Source: Flagellimonas marinaquae (GTDB lineage Bacteria > Bacteroidota > Bacteroidia > Flavobacteriales > Flavobacteriaceae). From it: a stretch of DNA of 64,000 bases. How positions within the stretch are numbered: position 1 is the stretch's first letter; every line of letters begins with the position of its first letter. Under the pieces are notes generated by a model. That model searched no databases, was not told where the DNA came from, and saw nothing but the letters and a program-made list of their open reading frames with translations. The position numbers and the translations under genes are program-made. Positions 37,052 through 44,935 of the stretch are shown piece after piece. Where the stretch lies: positions 461,001-525,000 of the forward strand of contig NZ_CP092415.1 in the NCBI RefSeq assembly GCF_023716465.1. Direction: 5' to 3'.

Positions 37052-37065
37052 AGAGATTTTCCTAG

Positions 37066-37073
37066 TATATTTG
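37066..37073 (+). promoter_or_regulatory. Candidate -7 box (TATATTTG) before the lipoprotein gene
   Basis: Perfect TAnnTTTG match 14 bp before the ATG at 37088. Confidence 0.48.
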
Positions 37074-37087
37074 GCTAAAAACCAGAT

Positions 37088-37777
37088 ATGAAGACCAATT
37101 CCCTCTTAGCTCTATTTGCCTTTTTAATGTTCGCTGCCTGCAAAACCGAACCAAAAAAGACCGAGGCCGCCGAAAAAGAGACCGAAGTTGAAAAAACCGT
37201 GCCCGAACGCATTGCAGAGGCCCATGGTTTTGAACAATGGGACATGGTAAAAGGCATCACCTTTACCTTTAATGTGGATAGGGATTCCATGCATTTTGAG
37301 CGCAGTTGGGATTGGAAACCCAAGAGCAATGTCGTATCCGCCATTTCTGGACCGGACACGCTTACCTACAACCGTAATGCCATGGATAGTATCGCCATAA
37401 AAACCAATAGTGGTTTTATTAACGATCGGTACTGGTTATTGGCCCCTTTTAATTTAATGTGGGATTCCAATAATTACACCTACGAGCACACCACAGATGC
37501 TGTTGCTCCCATTAGCGAAGAGCCCATGCAAAAACTTACCATTGTATACGCGAACGAAGGTGGTTACACCCCTGGTGATGCATATGATTTTTACTTTAAG
37601 GACGATTACATTTTACGTGAATGGGCCTATCGAAAATCCAACCAGGAAGAACCTAACTTAGTTTCCACATGGGAGGATTATGTGGAGATGGAGGGGCTTA
37701 GATTGGCCAAACAGCACAATCGTCCAGAAGGTGGCACAAGTTTATATTTTACGGGCATTTCTGTTAAAAAAGACTAA
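37088..37777 (+). CDS. Lipoprotein of unknown function (possibly DUF6503 family)
   Basis: 229 residues. The N-terminus MKTNSLLALFAFLMFAACK is a lipoprotein signal with Cys at position 18, followed by a Lys/Glu/Ala/Thr linker. The rest is a single beta-rich domain with AHGFEQWDMVKGITFTFNVDRD, ERSWDWKPKSN and repeated aromatic residues. Its opening AHG-x-x-W-x-x-V-K-x-I pattern recalls DUF6503 proteins, but I cannot confirm that. Likely outer-membrane-anchored and facing the periplasm or surface. Monocistronic by its own promoter box and a 311-bp gap downstream. Confidence 0.8.
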   Translation: MKTNSLLALFAFLMFAACKTEPKKTEAAEKETEVEKTVPERIAEAHGFEQWDMVKGITFTFNVDRDSMHFERSWDWKPKSNVVSAISGPDTLTYNRNAMDSIAIKTNSGFINDRYWLLAPFNLMWDSNNYTYEHTTDAVAPISEEPMQKLTIVYANEGGYTPGDAYDFYFKDDYILREWAYRKSNQEEPNLVSTWEDYVEMEGLRLAKQHNRPEGGTSLYFTGISVKKD

Positions 37778-38088
37778 TGCTTAGTTTATAAACACATGGC
37801 AGCAACTCGAATTATTTAGATGGCAACTGTTTACCATATACCGTTGTCTTTTCTTTTAAAGTTTTTATTGGTAACATTACTCGAACCCCAAATTTCAGCC
37901 TAGGTGCAAAACGGGTCAGCACGTGAATTTTTCTCAGCCAACTGAACGGTTAAATAAAATATTTGTTTAAAATAACCTCCTTACATTAAGAATGTTACAC
38001 ACATTCGGTAAAATTTACGTGTATGAATTTAAGTGATTCATTGTAGTATTAAGCTTGTTTTGATAAATTTAAGTGCTAAAACACTACA
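37778..38088. other. Intergenic region before the PAS kinase
   Basis: 311 bp without a convincing gene; the only ORFs are under 30 codons. It holds a 10-bp direct repeat AATTTAAGTG at 38026-38035 and 38066-38075 (40 bp apart) and an inverted pair ATTGTAGT (38040-38047) / ACTACAAT (38083-38090) that spans the kinase start. It probably contains the promoter and possible operators for the kinase gene; no perfect TAnnTTTG box was found. Confidence 0.5.
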
Positions 38089-39900
38089 ATGACCCCCGTT
38101 GAATCCGTATTTCAGGACGCTTCTATTCCCTTTACCATAATAAACCAAGAACAGTCCATTATAGATTATTCCACACAGTGGCTAAACTCGTTCAATTTGG
38201 ATTCGGACATCATGGGCAAGAATTTTTTCGAAGCCATGCCCCAATTGCCCGAAGAACTAAAGATCGATATCAACTATTGTTTGGAAGGCATTAAAACCCG
38301 TTCCGATTCCAAAAGGATCGTACAAAAAAACGGGGACTCCATTTGGTACGATTGGAAAGTTAGCTTGCTGAGCGATCAGGATGGAAACGATGGCCCAAAA
38401 ATCTTGGTTATCCTAGAAAACATAACACATAAAAGGCTTGAAGAGGAGCTTTTGATCAAGTCGCAACAAGTGGCAAGAATTGGAGGATGGGAGGTTGATC
38501 TGGTAAAAAACACCTTGTATTGGTCCAAAATTACCAAAGAAATCCATGAGGTACCCGAAGATTATCTTCCAGATTTGGCCAAAGGAATCTCCTTTTACAA
38601 AGAGGGGTACAGCAGGGATACCATATCCAAATTGGTAAAGGAGGGAATAGAGCAAGGTAAAAAATGGGATGTTGAACTACAGATTGTCACCTCCAAAGGA
38701 AATGTTGTGTGGGTACGTGCCATTGGCGAACCGGAAATGCTCAACGATAAATGTGTGCGAATTGTTGGTACTTTTCAGGATATAGACGGCAGAAAAAGGG
38801 CTCAACTCCTATTGGAAAACAGTAGGGCATCTTTAAAAGGTACTTTCGATAATTCGTCCATTGGAATGGCTCTGGTGGCCAAAAATGGCAAATTTATAGA
38901 CGTCAACTCCAGTTTGTGCGAGAGCCTTGGGTATACAAAGGAAAACCTGCTAAACCTCAATTTTCAAGATATAACACATCCAGACGATCTAGAGATAGAT
39001 CTTAAATTGCTCAACGAACTTGTAAAGGGCAAAAGGAATTCGTACCAAATCGAGAAAAGATATTTTAATAACAATAGACAGCTGGTTTATGTAATTCTCA
39101 CAGTTACCGCAGAACGTAATATCGATGGTGAAATCTCTCATTTTATTTCTCAAATCGTTGATATCTCCACCAGAATAAAGGCAGAAAAAAAATTGAAGGG
39201 GCTACTTGAACTGACCACGAACCAGAACAACAGCCTTATGAACTTTGCCCATATTGTTTCCCACAACCTAAGGTCGCATGCGGCAAACCTAACGATGATA
39301 AGTGATTTTGTCACCGATGAATCCTTGGCCGATGATATTCGCAAAGACAGTTTAAAACTATTGACCCAAGCATCTCAAGGGTTGAATGAGACCATTTCCC
39401 ACCTAAATGAAGTGGTTCAGGTAAAACTGGAAACTGATAAAAAATTAAAATCCATACCCCTCAAACCTCTGGTTGAAAAAGTATTGAACGATATTCGAGC
39501 GGTAATAGATGAAAACAATGCGGATATATTCATCGATATTCCCGACAGCATACAAGTAAAAGGTGTTTTAGCCTACATGGAGAGTATTGTTCTCAACTTG
39601 GTCACCAATGCCATTAAATACAAAGACCAAAGCAAAAACACCACCAAAGTGGCCATTACGGCAACAGATAACAACGAAACAGCGGTTCTACAAATAGAGG
39701 ACAATGGCCTAGGAATAGATCTGGACAAATACGGGGAAAAACTCTTTGGCATGTACAAAACATTCCATGGCAACGAAGATGCAAGGGGAATCGGTCTGTT
39801 TATAACAAAAAATCAAATAGAATCCATGGGCGGTAAAATTGTGGTGGAAAGCCAACCGACCATTGGAACCATCTTTAAAGTTACCTTACTAAAACAATGA
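38089..39900 (+). CDS. PAS domain sensor histidine kinase, cytoplasmic
   Basis: 603 residues without membrane segments. Three PAS modules in series (about residues 5-115, 125-235 and 245-365, each with PAS/PAC features such as FQDIDGRKRAQLLLEN and FISQIVDISTRIKAEKKL). The HisKA-like domain has HIVSHNLRSHAANLTM (phosphoacceptor His near 391), the ATPase domain NLVTNAIKYKDQ, IEDNGLGIDLDKYGEK and RGIGLFITKNQIE. Its stop overlaps the start of a receiver-only regulator by 4 bp, making a two-component pair. Sensory input is unknown; PAS domains can bind small ligands, haem or flavin. Confidence 0.93.
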   Translation: MTPVESVFQDASIPFTIINQEQSIIDYSTQWLNSFNLDSDIMGKNFFEAMPQLPEELKIDINYCLEGIKTRSDSKRIVQKNGDSIWYDWKVSLLSDQDGNDGPKILVILENITHKRLEEELLIKSQQVARIGGWEVDLVKNTLYWSKITKEIHEVPEDYLPDLAKGISFYKEGYSRDTISKLVKEGIEQGKKWDVELQIVTSKGNVVWVRAIGEPEMLNDKCVRIVGTFQDIDGRKRAQLLLENSRASLKGTFDNSSIGMALVAKNGKFIDVNSSLCESLGYTKENLLNLNFQDITHPDDLEIDLKLLNELVKGKRNSYQIEKRYFNNNRQLVYVILTVTAERNIDGEISHFISQIVDISTRIKAEKKLKGLLELTTNQNNSLMNFAHIVSHNLRSHAANLTMISDFVTDESLADDIRKDSLKLLTQASQGLNETISHLNEVVQVKLETDKKLKSIPLKPLVEKVLNDIRAVIDENNADIFIDIPDSIQVKGVLAYMESIVLNLVTNAIKYKDQSKNTTKVAITATDNNETAVLQIEDNGLGIDLDKYGEKLFGMYKTFHGNEDARGIGLFITKNQIESMGGKIVVESQPTIGTIFKVTLLKQ

Positions 39901-40319
39901 GCATGAATTTATTGGACGTAGCATTTATTGTCGATGATGACCCTATTCACCAATTTGGAATGAAGGTGTTATTGCAGAGAATTAAATTTTCCAATGAAGT
40001 ACTTATCTACCAAAATGGGCAGGAGGCCATAGATGCTTTAACACAACGAATGGAAAAGGGCTTAAAATTACCCTCCATTATTTTTTTGGACCTCAACATG
40101 CCTATAAAAGACGGTTGGGGGTTTTTAGATGATTTTGTTGAGATCCCTCATCAAAACAGAGAAAAAATAGTGATCTATGTGGTGAGTTCTTCCATTAACC
40201 CATCCGATCAAGAAAAAGCAAAGAAATATGCTGTGGTGAGCAATTATATCGTTAAACCCATCAATAAAGATCAATTGACCAATGTTCTCGATGATTTGGG
40301 TTTGATCGACAAAGTGTAA
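39897..40319 (+). CDS. Receiver-only response regulator
   Basis: 140 residues, a single REC domain. The acidic pocket is FIVDDDP (residues ~11-17), the phosphoacceptor aspartate is in IIFLDLNMPIKDGW (about 63), followed by VVSSS and the conserved lysine in NYIVKPINK. No DNA-binding or enzymatic output domain, so it acts by protein interaction, perhaps as a phosphate shuttle. Translationally coupled to the PAS kinase by ATGA overlap. Convergent with the MFS transporter gene. Confidence 0.93.
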   Translation: MSMNLLDVAFIVDDDPIHQFGMKVLLQRIKFSNEVLIYQNGQEAIDALTQRMEKGLKLPSIIFLDLNMPIKDGWGFLDDFVEIPHQNREKIVIYVVSSSINPSDQEKAKKYAVVSNYIVKPINKDQLTNVLDDLGLIDKV

Positions 40320-40355
40320 AAAATTCCAACAGACTCTATTTGCCAATTCCGATAT

Positions 40356-41507
40356 TTATGGTTTTCGCCTTCGATGAAGAAAGAGTGTGATTACCAACAC
40401 CAATAAAGCGAGACAGAGCAGCAATAAAAAACTATAGTTCAACGATGCACTTTCCGCAATAAACCCAAGAACTACGGGACCCAACAAAAACCCCATGTAG
40501 CCTGCCCCTGCAATAAAGGCCACTCCTTGAGAGGAATCTACACCTTTTACATTCCCCCCGATTCGGAACAGTTCCGGCACAATAACCGAAAACCCAAGTC
40601 CGTTTAAGGCAAAGCCGATAATGGACCACGTGGTGTGCTGTGTTAAAACCAGAACAAAACCTATGGCCGCAATCATGGCGCCTAGGCCAACAATTTTTAT
40701 GGGACCTATTCTCTCACTGATCCCATCGCCCAAAAATCGACCAAGGGTCATCGTGGTGGAAAATGCCAAAAAACCGGCCCCAAACAATACTTCCGGTGCC
40801 ATGGTCATTTCCTTAAGATAAAGTGCGCTCCAATCCACAATGGCACCTTCAGCCCCAAAACACACAAAACCAATTATTCCCAGAAGCAACAAGGGCTTAA
40901 AAAGTGTTAAACTAAAAGGCTCTTTTTCCACCGGGGCAGCTACGATTTTAATATAGTGTTTTCTAAACACCAGATTAACCATAAGCACCAGCGCTACGGT
41001 AATGGCCATGTGCCAAACTGGGCTTCCGATCACTGGGATCAAAAAACTGCCCAGACCCACTAGAATACCTCCCAAACTAAAAAATCCGTGGGCTGCCGAC
41101 ATTATATTTTGTTTATCTTCCTTTTCAATCTCGGTCACCAAGGTGTTCACGGCAATATCGATAAATCCATTACTGGCCCCAAATAAGTACAAGGCTGCCA
41201 TCAACAAATAATAATTGGGTGCCATAAGGGGCAACATGGCCATTATGGAAACAAATATGACCCCATACCAAGTAGCTTTGCCAACACCTAGTTTATTAAT
41301 TATTTTGGAGGCCATTGGAAAAATGGTAAATACCCCGAGGGACAAACAGAATAGGGCAATCCCAAGGTCCGCCTTATTTATATCCAATTTTTCTTTTACG
41401 GTCGGAATATATATGGCCCAGGTACCAAACCAGACATTTAAACTGGTGAATACCCATGCAGCTCCAAAGTACCTGGAGTTTGTAAGAATGAGCCATAGGG
41501 ATTTCAT
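40356..41507 (-). CDS. MFS transporter (YbjJ-like)
   Basis: 383 residues with about twelve hydrophobic helices in two six-helix halves. The intra-half motif at the second-third helix loop (SKIINKLGVGKATWYG) and the later RFLGDGISERIGP fit the major facilitator superfamily; the overall sequence is nearest to YbjJ-type inner membrane transporters. Substrate is not identifiable. It is next to kynureninase on the same strand with a 34-bp gap, but no functional link is evident. Confidence 0.85.
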   Translation of the reverse strand: MKSLWLILTNSRYFGAAWVFTSLNVWFGTWAIYIPTVKEKLDINKADLGIALFCLSLGVFTIFPMASKIINKLGVGKATWYGVIFVSIMAMLPLMAPNYYLLMAALYLFGASNGFIDIAVNTLVTEIEKEDKQNIMSAAHGFFSLGGILVGLGSFLIPVIGSPVWHMAITVALVLMVNLVFRKHYIKIVAAPVEKEPFSLTLFKPLLLLGIIGFVCFGAEGAIVDWSALYLKEMTMAPEVLFGAGFLAFSTTMTLGRFLGDGISERIGPIKIVGLGAMIAAIGFVLVLTQHTTWSIIGFALNGLGFSVIVPELFRIGGNVKGVDSSQGVAFIAGAGYMGFLLGPVVLGFIAESASLNYSFLLLLCLALLVLVITLFLHRRRKP

Positions 41508-41541
41508 ATAGGGGTCAAATTGAAAAAGTTATCAAGGATGT

Positions 41542-42810
41542 TTATTTGTCCTGTATGCCTTTTTTTAAGATCTGTCCAAATCGGTACATATCTTCGAACG
41601 AGCAATATAAAGGTGCAGGAGCCAAACGAATCACGTTTGGTTCTCTCCAATCGGTTATTACACCGTTCTTCATCAAATAATCAAAAATGGCCCTACCCTC
41701 TCCATGTAAAAAAACAGAAAGTTGGCATCCTCTGTCCTTTGGGGTTATAATTTCGAATGTGCTGTCCACTTCCTTATCTATTTCGTGCAACACAAACTCC
41801 AGAAAGGCCACTATGGTGCGCTGTTTTTCTATTAGGGCATCCATACCCACTTCCTCAAACATCTCCAACGAAGCCAAATATGGTGCCACCGAAAGTATGG
41901 GCGGGTTGCTCAATTGCCAGGCGTCGGCACTCTGAATGGGGTCGAATTCGGGCTGCATTAAAAAGCGTGTCTCTTTTTTGGTTCCCCACCACCCTTCAAA
42001 ACGAGGAATATCCTTTTTGCCCAAGTGTTTTTCATGTACAAAAATTCCAGATGCGTTGCCCGGTCCACTGTTCATGTATTTATAGCTGCACCATGCCGCG
42101 AAATCGGCTTCCCAATCATGTAGGTTCAATTTAATATTGCCCACGGCATGTGCCAAATCCCATCCAACAAAGGCACCGACATCCTTACCCGCCTTGGTAA
42201 TGGCCTCCATATCCAAGACTTGGCCATTGTAATAATTTACTCCTCCCATTAGTACCAAGGCCAACTCATCCCCTACCTCGTTGATCTTTTGGATTATATC
42301 CTCGGTACGCCAAGCATGTTCGCCTTCCCGTTTTTTTACCTCTACAATGGCCTCTTTTGGGTCCAAACCATGAAAACGTACTTGACTTTGCAGCATATAT
42401 TGATCGGATGGAAAAGCCTTTTCCTCACAAATGATCTTAAAGCGTGATGTGGTAGGTCGATAAAAGGATACCATCAACAAATGAAGGTTTACCGTCAACG
42501 TATTCATTACAGAAACCTCTTGAGGCCTTGCTCCCACAACGTTGCCCAGGCCATTGGCCAGTCGTTCATGGTAATCCCACCAAGGTTTATCGGCATAAAA
42601 ATGTCCTTCTACGGCCAACTCCTTCCAGTCTTTCATTACCTCGTCCACAAACGTTTGGGTGCGTTTGGGTTGCAGCCCAAGGGAATTCCCTGTAAAATAG
42701 ATTACATCCTTTCCGTTTACCTGAGGATAGTGGAATTCATTTCTGTAGTGGGCCAATGTATCGGAAGCATCAAGCTGTTTGGCAAAATCGAGCGTGTTTT
42801 GGAACGTCAT
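41542..42810 (-). CDS. kynU: Kynureninase
   Basis: 422 residues from the ATG at 42810 (MTFQNTLDFAKQLD). An upstream ATG at 42858 is rejected because a TATTTTTG box lies between it and 42810. Kynureninase cleaves kynurenine or 3-hydroxykynurenine to (hydroxy)anthranilate and alanine with PLP. Visible features are GNSLGLQPK near the start, VGWDLAHAVGN with the PLP-stacking aspartate, WCSYKYMNSGPGN with the Schiff-base lysine, and the substrate-binding ITPKDRGCQLS. With kmo it represents the middle of the kynurenine route. Confidence 0.95.
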   Translation of the reverse strand: MTFQNTLDFAKQLDASDTLAHYRNEFHYPQVNGKDVIYFTGNSLGLQPKRTQTFVDEVMKDWKELAVEGHFYADKPWWDYHERLANGLGNVVGARPQEVSVMNTLTVNLHLLMVSFYRPTTSRFKIICEEKAFPSDQYMLQSQVRFHGLDPKEAIVEVKKREGEHAWRTEDIIQKINEVGDELALVLMGGVNYYNGQVLDMEAITKAGKDVGAFVGWDLAHAVGNIKLNLHDWEADFAAWCSYKYMNSGPGNASGIFVHEKHLGKKDIPRFEGWWGTKKETRFLMQPEFDPIQSADAWQLSNPPILSVAPYLASLEMFEEVGMDALIEKQRTIVAFLEFVLHEIDKEVDSTFEIITPKDRGCQLSVFLHGEGRAIFDYLMKNGVITDWREPNVIRLAPAPLYCSFEDMYRFGQILKKGIQDK

Positions 42811-42827
42811 GCTGTAATGGTTTGCAT

Positions 42828-42835
42828 CAAAAATA
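42828..42835 (-). promoter_or_regulatory. Candidate -7 box (reverse TATTTTTG) before kynU
   Basis: Perfect TAnnTTTG on the reverse strand, 17 bp upstream of the chosen ATG; it decides the start. Confidence 0.45.
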
Positions 42836-42867
42836 CGATTTGTGGAGGTAATGTACACTAATGGAAT

Positions 42868-43332
42868 TTACGCCAAGCGCATTTCTATAATGTGCTTTTT
42901 AAAACCCACTTTTTCATACGCTTTTATGGCCGAAAGGTTGTCGTTGTATACTGTTAACCTGATTTCCTTAAAACCTGCACTCTCCGACCATTTTTTAAGT
43001 TCGTCCACGATCATTGCATTGATCCCCTTACCTCGATACTGTTGATCGGTGTACATAAAACCGAGGTAGGCATAATATTCGTGGTCCAGATAGTGCCTCG
43101 CCTTTTTTGGAATGGCATACCCCGATGCCACCACCTTCTTCTCTATTTCGGCCACCACAATGCATGCTTGCGGATCTTGGATCATCGCCTCGATATCGTA
43201 GTAACTTACCGCACCTTTCCTTATGGTAACATCAAAAGGGCGTTCCGCATTGATTATTTCTTGTTCAAATTTTAGCAACAACGGGAGGTCGTGCATTGTA
43301 GCAGGTCTAATATTTACCTTATGTAACGGCAT
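42868..43332 (-). CDS. GNAT family N-acetyltransferase
   Basis: 154 residues, one GNAT domain. The acetyl-CoA pyrophosphate loop is visible as QQYRGKGINAMIVDELKKW, after the strand DHEYYAYLGFMYTD; the C-terminal VYNDNLSAIKAYEKVGFKKH is the typical last motif. Starts MPLHKVNIRPATMHDLPLL. Substrate unknown. It lies 57 bp upstream of kynU on the same strand. Confidence 0.9.
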   Translation of the reverse strand: MPLHKVNIRPATMHDLPLLLKFEQEIINAERPFDVTIRKGAVSYYDIEAMIQDPQACIVVAEIEKKVVASGYAIPKKARHYLDHEYYAYLGFMYTDQQYRGKGINAMIVDELKKWSESAGFKEIRLTVYNDNLSAIKAYEKVGFKKHIIEMRLA

Positions 43333-43376
43333 AGTCTGTTTTATTTAAAGAGCTGTTCCAATGTAGTTCTTTTCCA

Positions 43377-43384
43377 TATTTTTG
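43377..43384 (+). promoter_or_regulatory. Candidate -7 box (TATTTTTG) before the O-methyltransferase gene
   Basis: Perfect TAnnTTTG match 13 bp before the ATG at 43398. Confidence 0.45.
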
Positions 43385-43397
43385 CGAAAAATTTATC

Positions 43398-44039
43398 ATG
43401 CATTTCCTATCACCGGTCTTGGAGAATTATATTGCCAACAATACCGAAGACGAACCTATCCTGTTGCAAGAACTTACCCGCGAAACACACCTAAAGGTGA
43501 TACAGCCCAGAATGATCACTGGACATTTTCAAGGCAGAGTGTTGAGCATGCTTTCTAAAATCATCAATCCAAAATACATTCTTGAGATAGGCACATATAC
43601 CGGATATTCCGCATTGTGTTTGGCCGAAGGGCTTCAAAGAGAAGGAGAACTGCATACCATTGAGGTAAACGAGGAACTCCATCGCATGCAGAGCAAGTAC
43701 TTTGATAAAAGTGGATATGGCCCCCAAATAAAGCAGCATACGGGAGATGCCCTGGATATTGTTCCCAACTTGGAACAAACTTTTGATTTAGTTTTTATTG
43801 ATGCCCAAAAGGTGAACTATGATAGCTATTTTGAAGCTGTACTCCCGAAAACAAAGCCGGGCAGTATTATCCTATCAGACAATGTTCTATGGTCGGGCAA
43901 AGTGGTAGAACCCTTAGAAAAATCGGACAAGGCCACTGCGGCTCTTTTACAATACAACCAAAAACTCAAGGAAGACCCAAGGGTAGAAACTGTTTTATTG
44001 CCGATCAGGGATGGACTGACTTTGAGCCGGGTGCGATAA
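43398..44039 (+). CDS. Class I SAM O-methyltransferase (catechol O-methyltransferase-like)
   Basis: 213 residues. The SAM-binding motif I is ILEIGTYTGYSALCLAEGL (residues ~57-75), followed by HTIEVNEE and FDLVFIDAQKVNYDSYF, which carries the metal-binding aspartate, and ILSDNVLWSGKV. This pattern is that of the Methyltransf_3 (CCoAOMT/COMT-like) family. Substrate is unknown, though small catechols are typical. Its end overlaps the convergent PAP2 gene by 35 bp. Confidence 0.92.
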   Translation: MHFLSPVLENYIANNTEDEPILLQELTRETHLKVIQPRMITGHFQGRVLSMLSKIINPKYILEIGTYTGYSALCLAEGLQREGELHTIEVNEELHRMQSKYFDKSGYGPQIKQHTGDALDIVPNLEQTFDLVFIDAQKVNYDSYFEAVLPKTKPGSIILSDNVLWSGKVVEPLEKSDKATAALLQYNQKLKEDPRVETVLLPIRDGLTLSRVR

Positions 44040-44577
44040 ATCGTTGATAAATCCAAAAGAAGAGTGTTCCGCTCAACACGCCTACTATGGTACCCACCAA
44101 AATATCAAAAGGATAGTGCACCCCAACATAAATACGGCTCATCGTAAAAAGTATGGGCCAAACAAAAAAGAACATCGCCCATTTCATTTTTTTTCTCAAG
44201 AACAAAAATACCAAGGTCGTTATCGCGAACGAGCTGGATGCATGGCCCGAAAAGAAACTAAAATCTGTCGGTGTTTTTAATATTCGGATCAGGGAATTGA
44301 TTTCTTCTGTATTGTTCGGCCTTAATCTCGCTACAGATATTTTGGTAAAATGTGTAACAAGGGCAATAAACAGTGCCAATCCCAACACGGTCAAAAATTT
44401 ATGTAGTGCCTCTTTTTTTGGAAAATTGAGGTAAAACAATATCACAAATAGTATAAATAGGGGTATCCAGGTGGTAAATTGGGTAGCCGTGGACCAAAAC
44501 AAGTCGTACTTTTCTATGCCCAGACCATTGAGATAAACAAAAGTGTCCCTATCCCATTTGAGCAGTTTTTCCAGCAT
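44005..44577 (-). CDS. PAP2 family phosphatase
   Basis: 190 residues, several membrane helices. The three-part phosphatase signature is visible: KISVARLRP, FFSGHASSSFA and SRIYVGVHYPFDILVG, fitting KX6RP, PSGH and SRX5HX3D. The PAP2 family removes phosphate from lipids such as undecaprenyl pyrophosphate or phosphatidylglycerophosphate; which is not known. Its last 35 bp overlap the end of the O-methyltransferase gene on the other strand. tatA starts upstream with a 5-bp gap. Confidence 0.93.
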   Translation of the reverse strand: MLEKLLKWDRDTFVYLNGLGIEKYDLFWSTATQFTTWIPLFILFVILFYLNFPKKEALHKFLTVLGLALFIALVTHFTKISVARLRPNNTEEINSLIRILKTPTDFSFFSGHASSSFAITTLVFLFLRKKMKWAMFFFVWPILFTMSRIYVGVHYPFDILVGTIVGVLSGTLFFWIYQRFIAPGSKSVHP

Positions 44578-44582
44578 GGGAC

Positions 44583-44855
44583 TTACTTATTTATGTCGCG
44601 TTTAATAGAACCGGAAACTTCCTCCACATTTTTCTTTACATCATCGATCTCCTTTCGGATATTCTTGGTAAAGTCTGTATCCACATCGGCACTTTTTTGG
44701 ATTTCACGTTTAATATCATCCGTGGCATCCTTAAGTTGGCGCATTCCTTTGCCGAGCCCCCTGGCTATTCCAGGTATTTTATCCGCACCAAACACCATCA
44801 CCACTATAAATAGGATGAAAAATATCTCGGCTCCACTAATGAATAGAAATTGCAT
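44583..44855 (-). CDS. tatA: Sec-independent protein translocase subunit TatA/TatE
   Basis: 90 residues. One N-terminal membrane helix (FLFISGAEIFFILFIVVMV), the FG hinge, then the amphipathic helix DKIPGIARGLGKGMRQLK and a charged C-terminal tail. This is the pore-forming subunit of the twin-arginine system, which would export the GH109-like protein with its Tat signal. tatC is not in the window. It is followed 5 bp later by the PAP2 gene. Confidence 0.92.
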   Translation of the reverse strand: MQFLFISGAEIFFILFIVVMVFGADKIPGIARGLGKGMRQLKDATDDIKREIQKSADVDTDFTKNIRKEIDDVKKNVEEVSGSIKRDINK

Positions 44856-44859
44856 GGCA

Positions 44860-44867
44860 CAAATATA
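44860..44867 (-). promoter_or_regulatory. Candidate -7 box (reverse TATATTTG) before tatA
   Basis: Perfect TAnnTTTG on the reverse strand but only 4 bp from the tatA ATG, implying a leaderless transcript. A TTTG at 44883-44886 (reverse) has a 15-bp spacer. Confidence 0.35.
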
Positions 44868-44885
44868 ATCAGAACTTCATTTCAA

Positions 44886-44920
44886 AATAAAAAAAGCCCT
44901 GTGAAATCACAGGGCTTTTT
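44886..44920 (-). terminator. Terminator after the M1 peptidase gene
   Basis: AAAAAGCCCTGTGA (44891-44904) pairs perfectly with TCACAGGGCTTTTT (44907-44920). On the reverse strand the stem is followed by a T run. It lies 16 bp past the M1 stop. Confidence 0.85.
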
Positions 44921-44935
44921 GGTATGGCTTAAATC

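Noticed and set aside
37778-38088. Possible small gene in the 311-bp gap
   Set aside because: Longest frames are under 30 codons, with no ribosome-binding context or motif.
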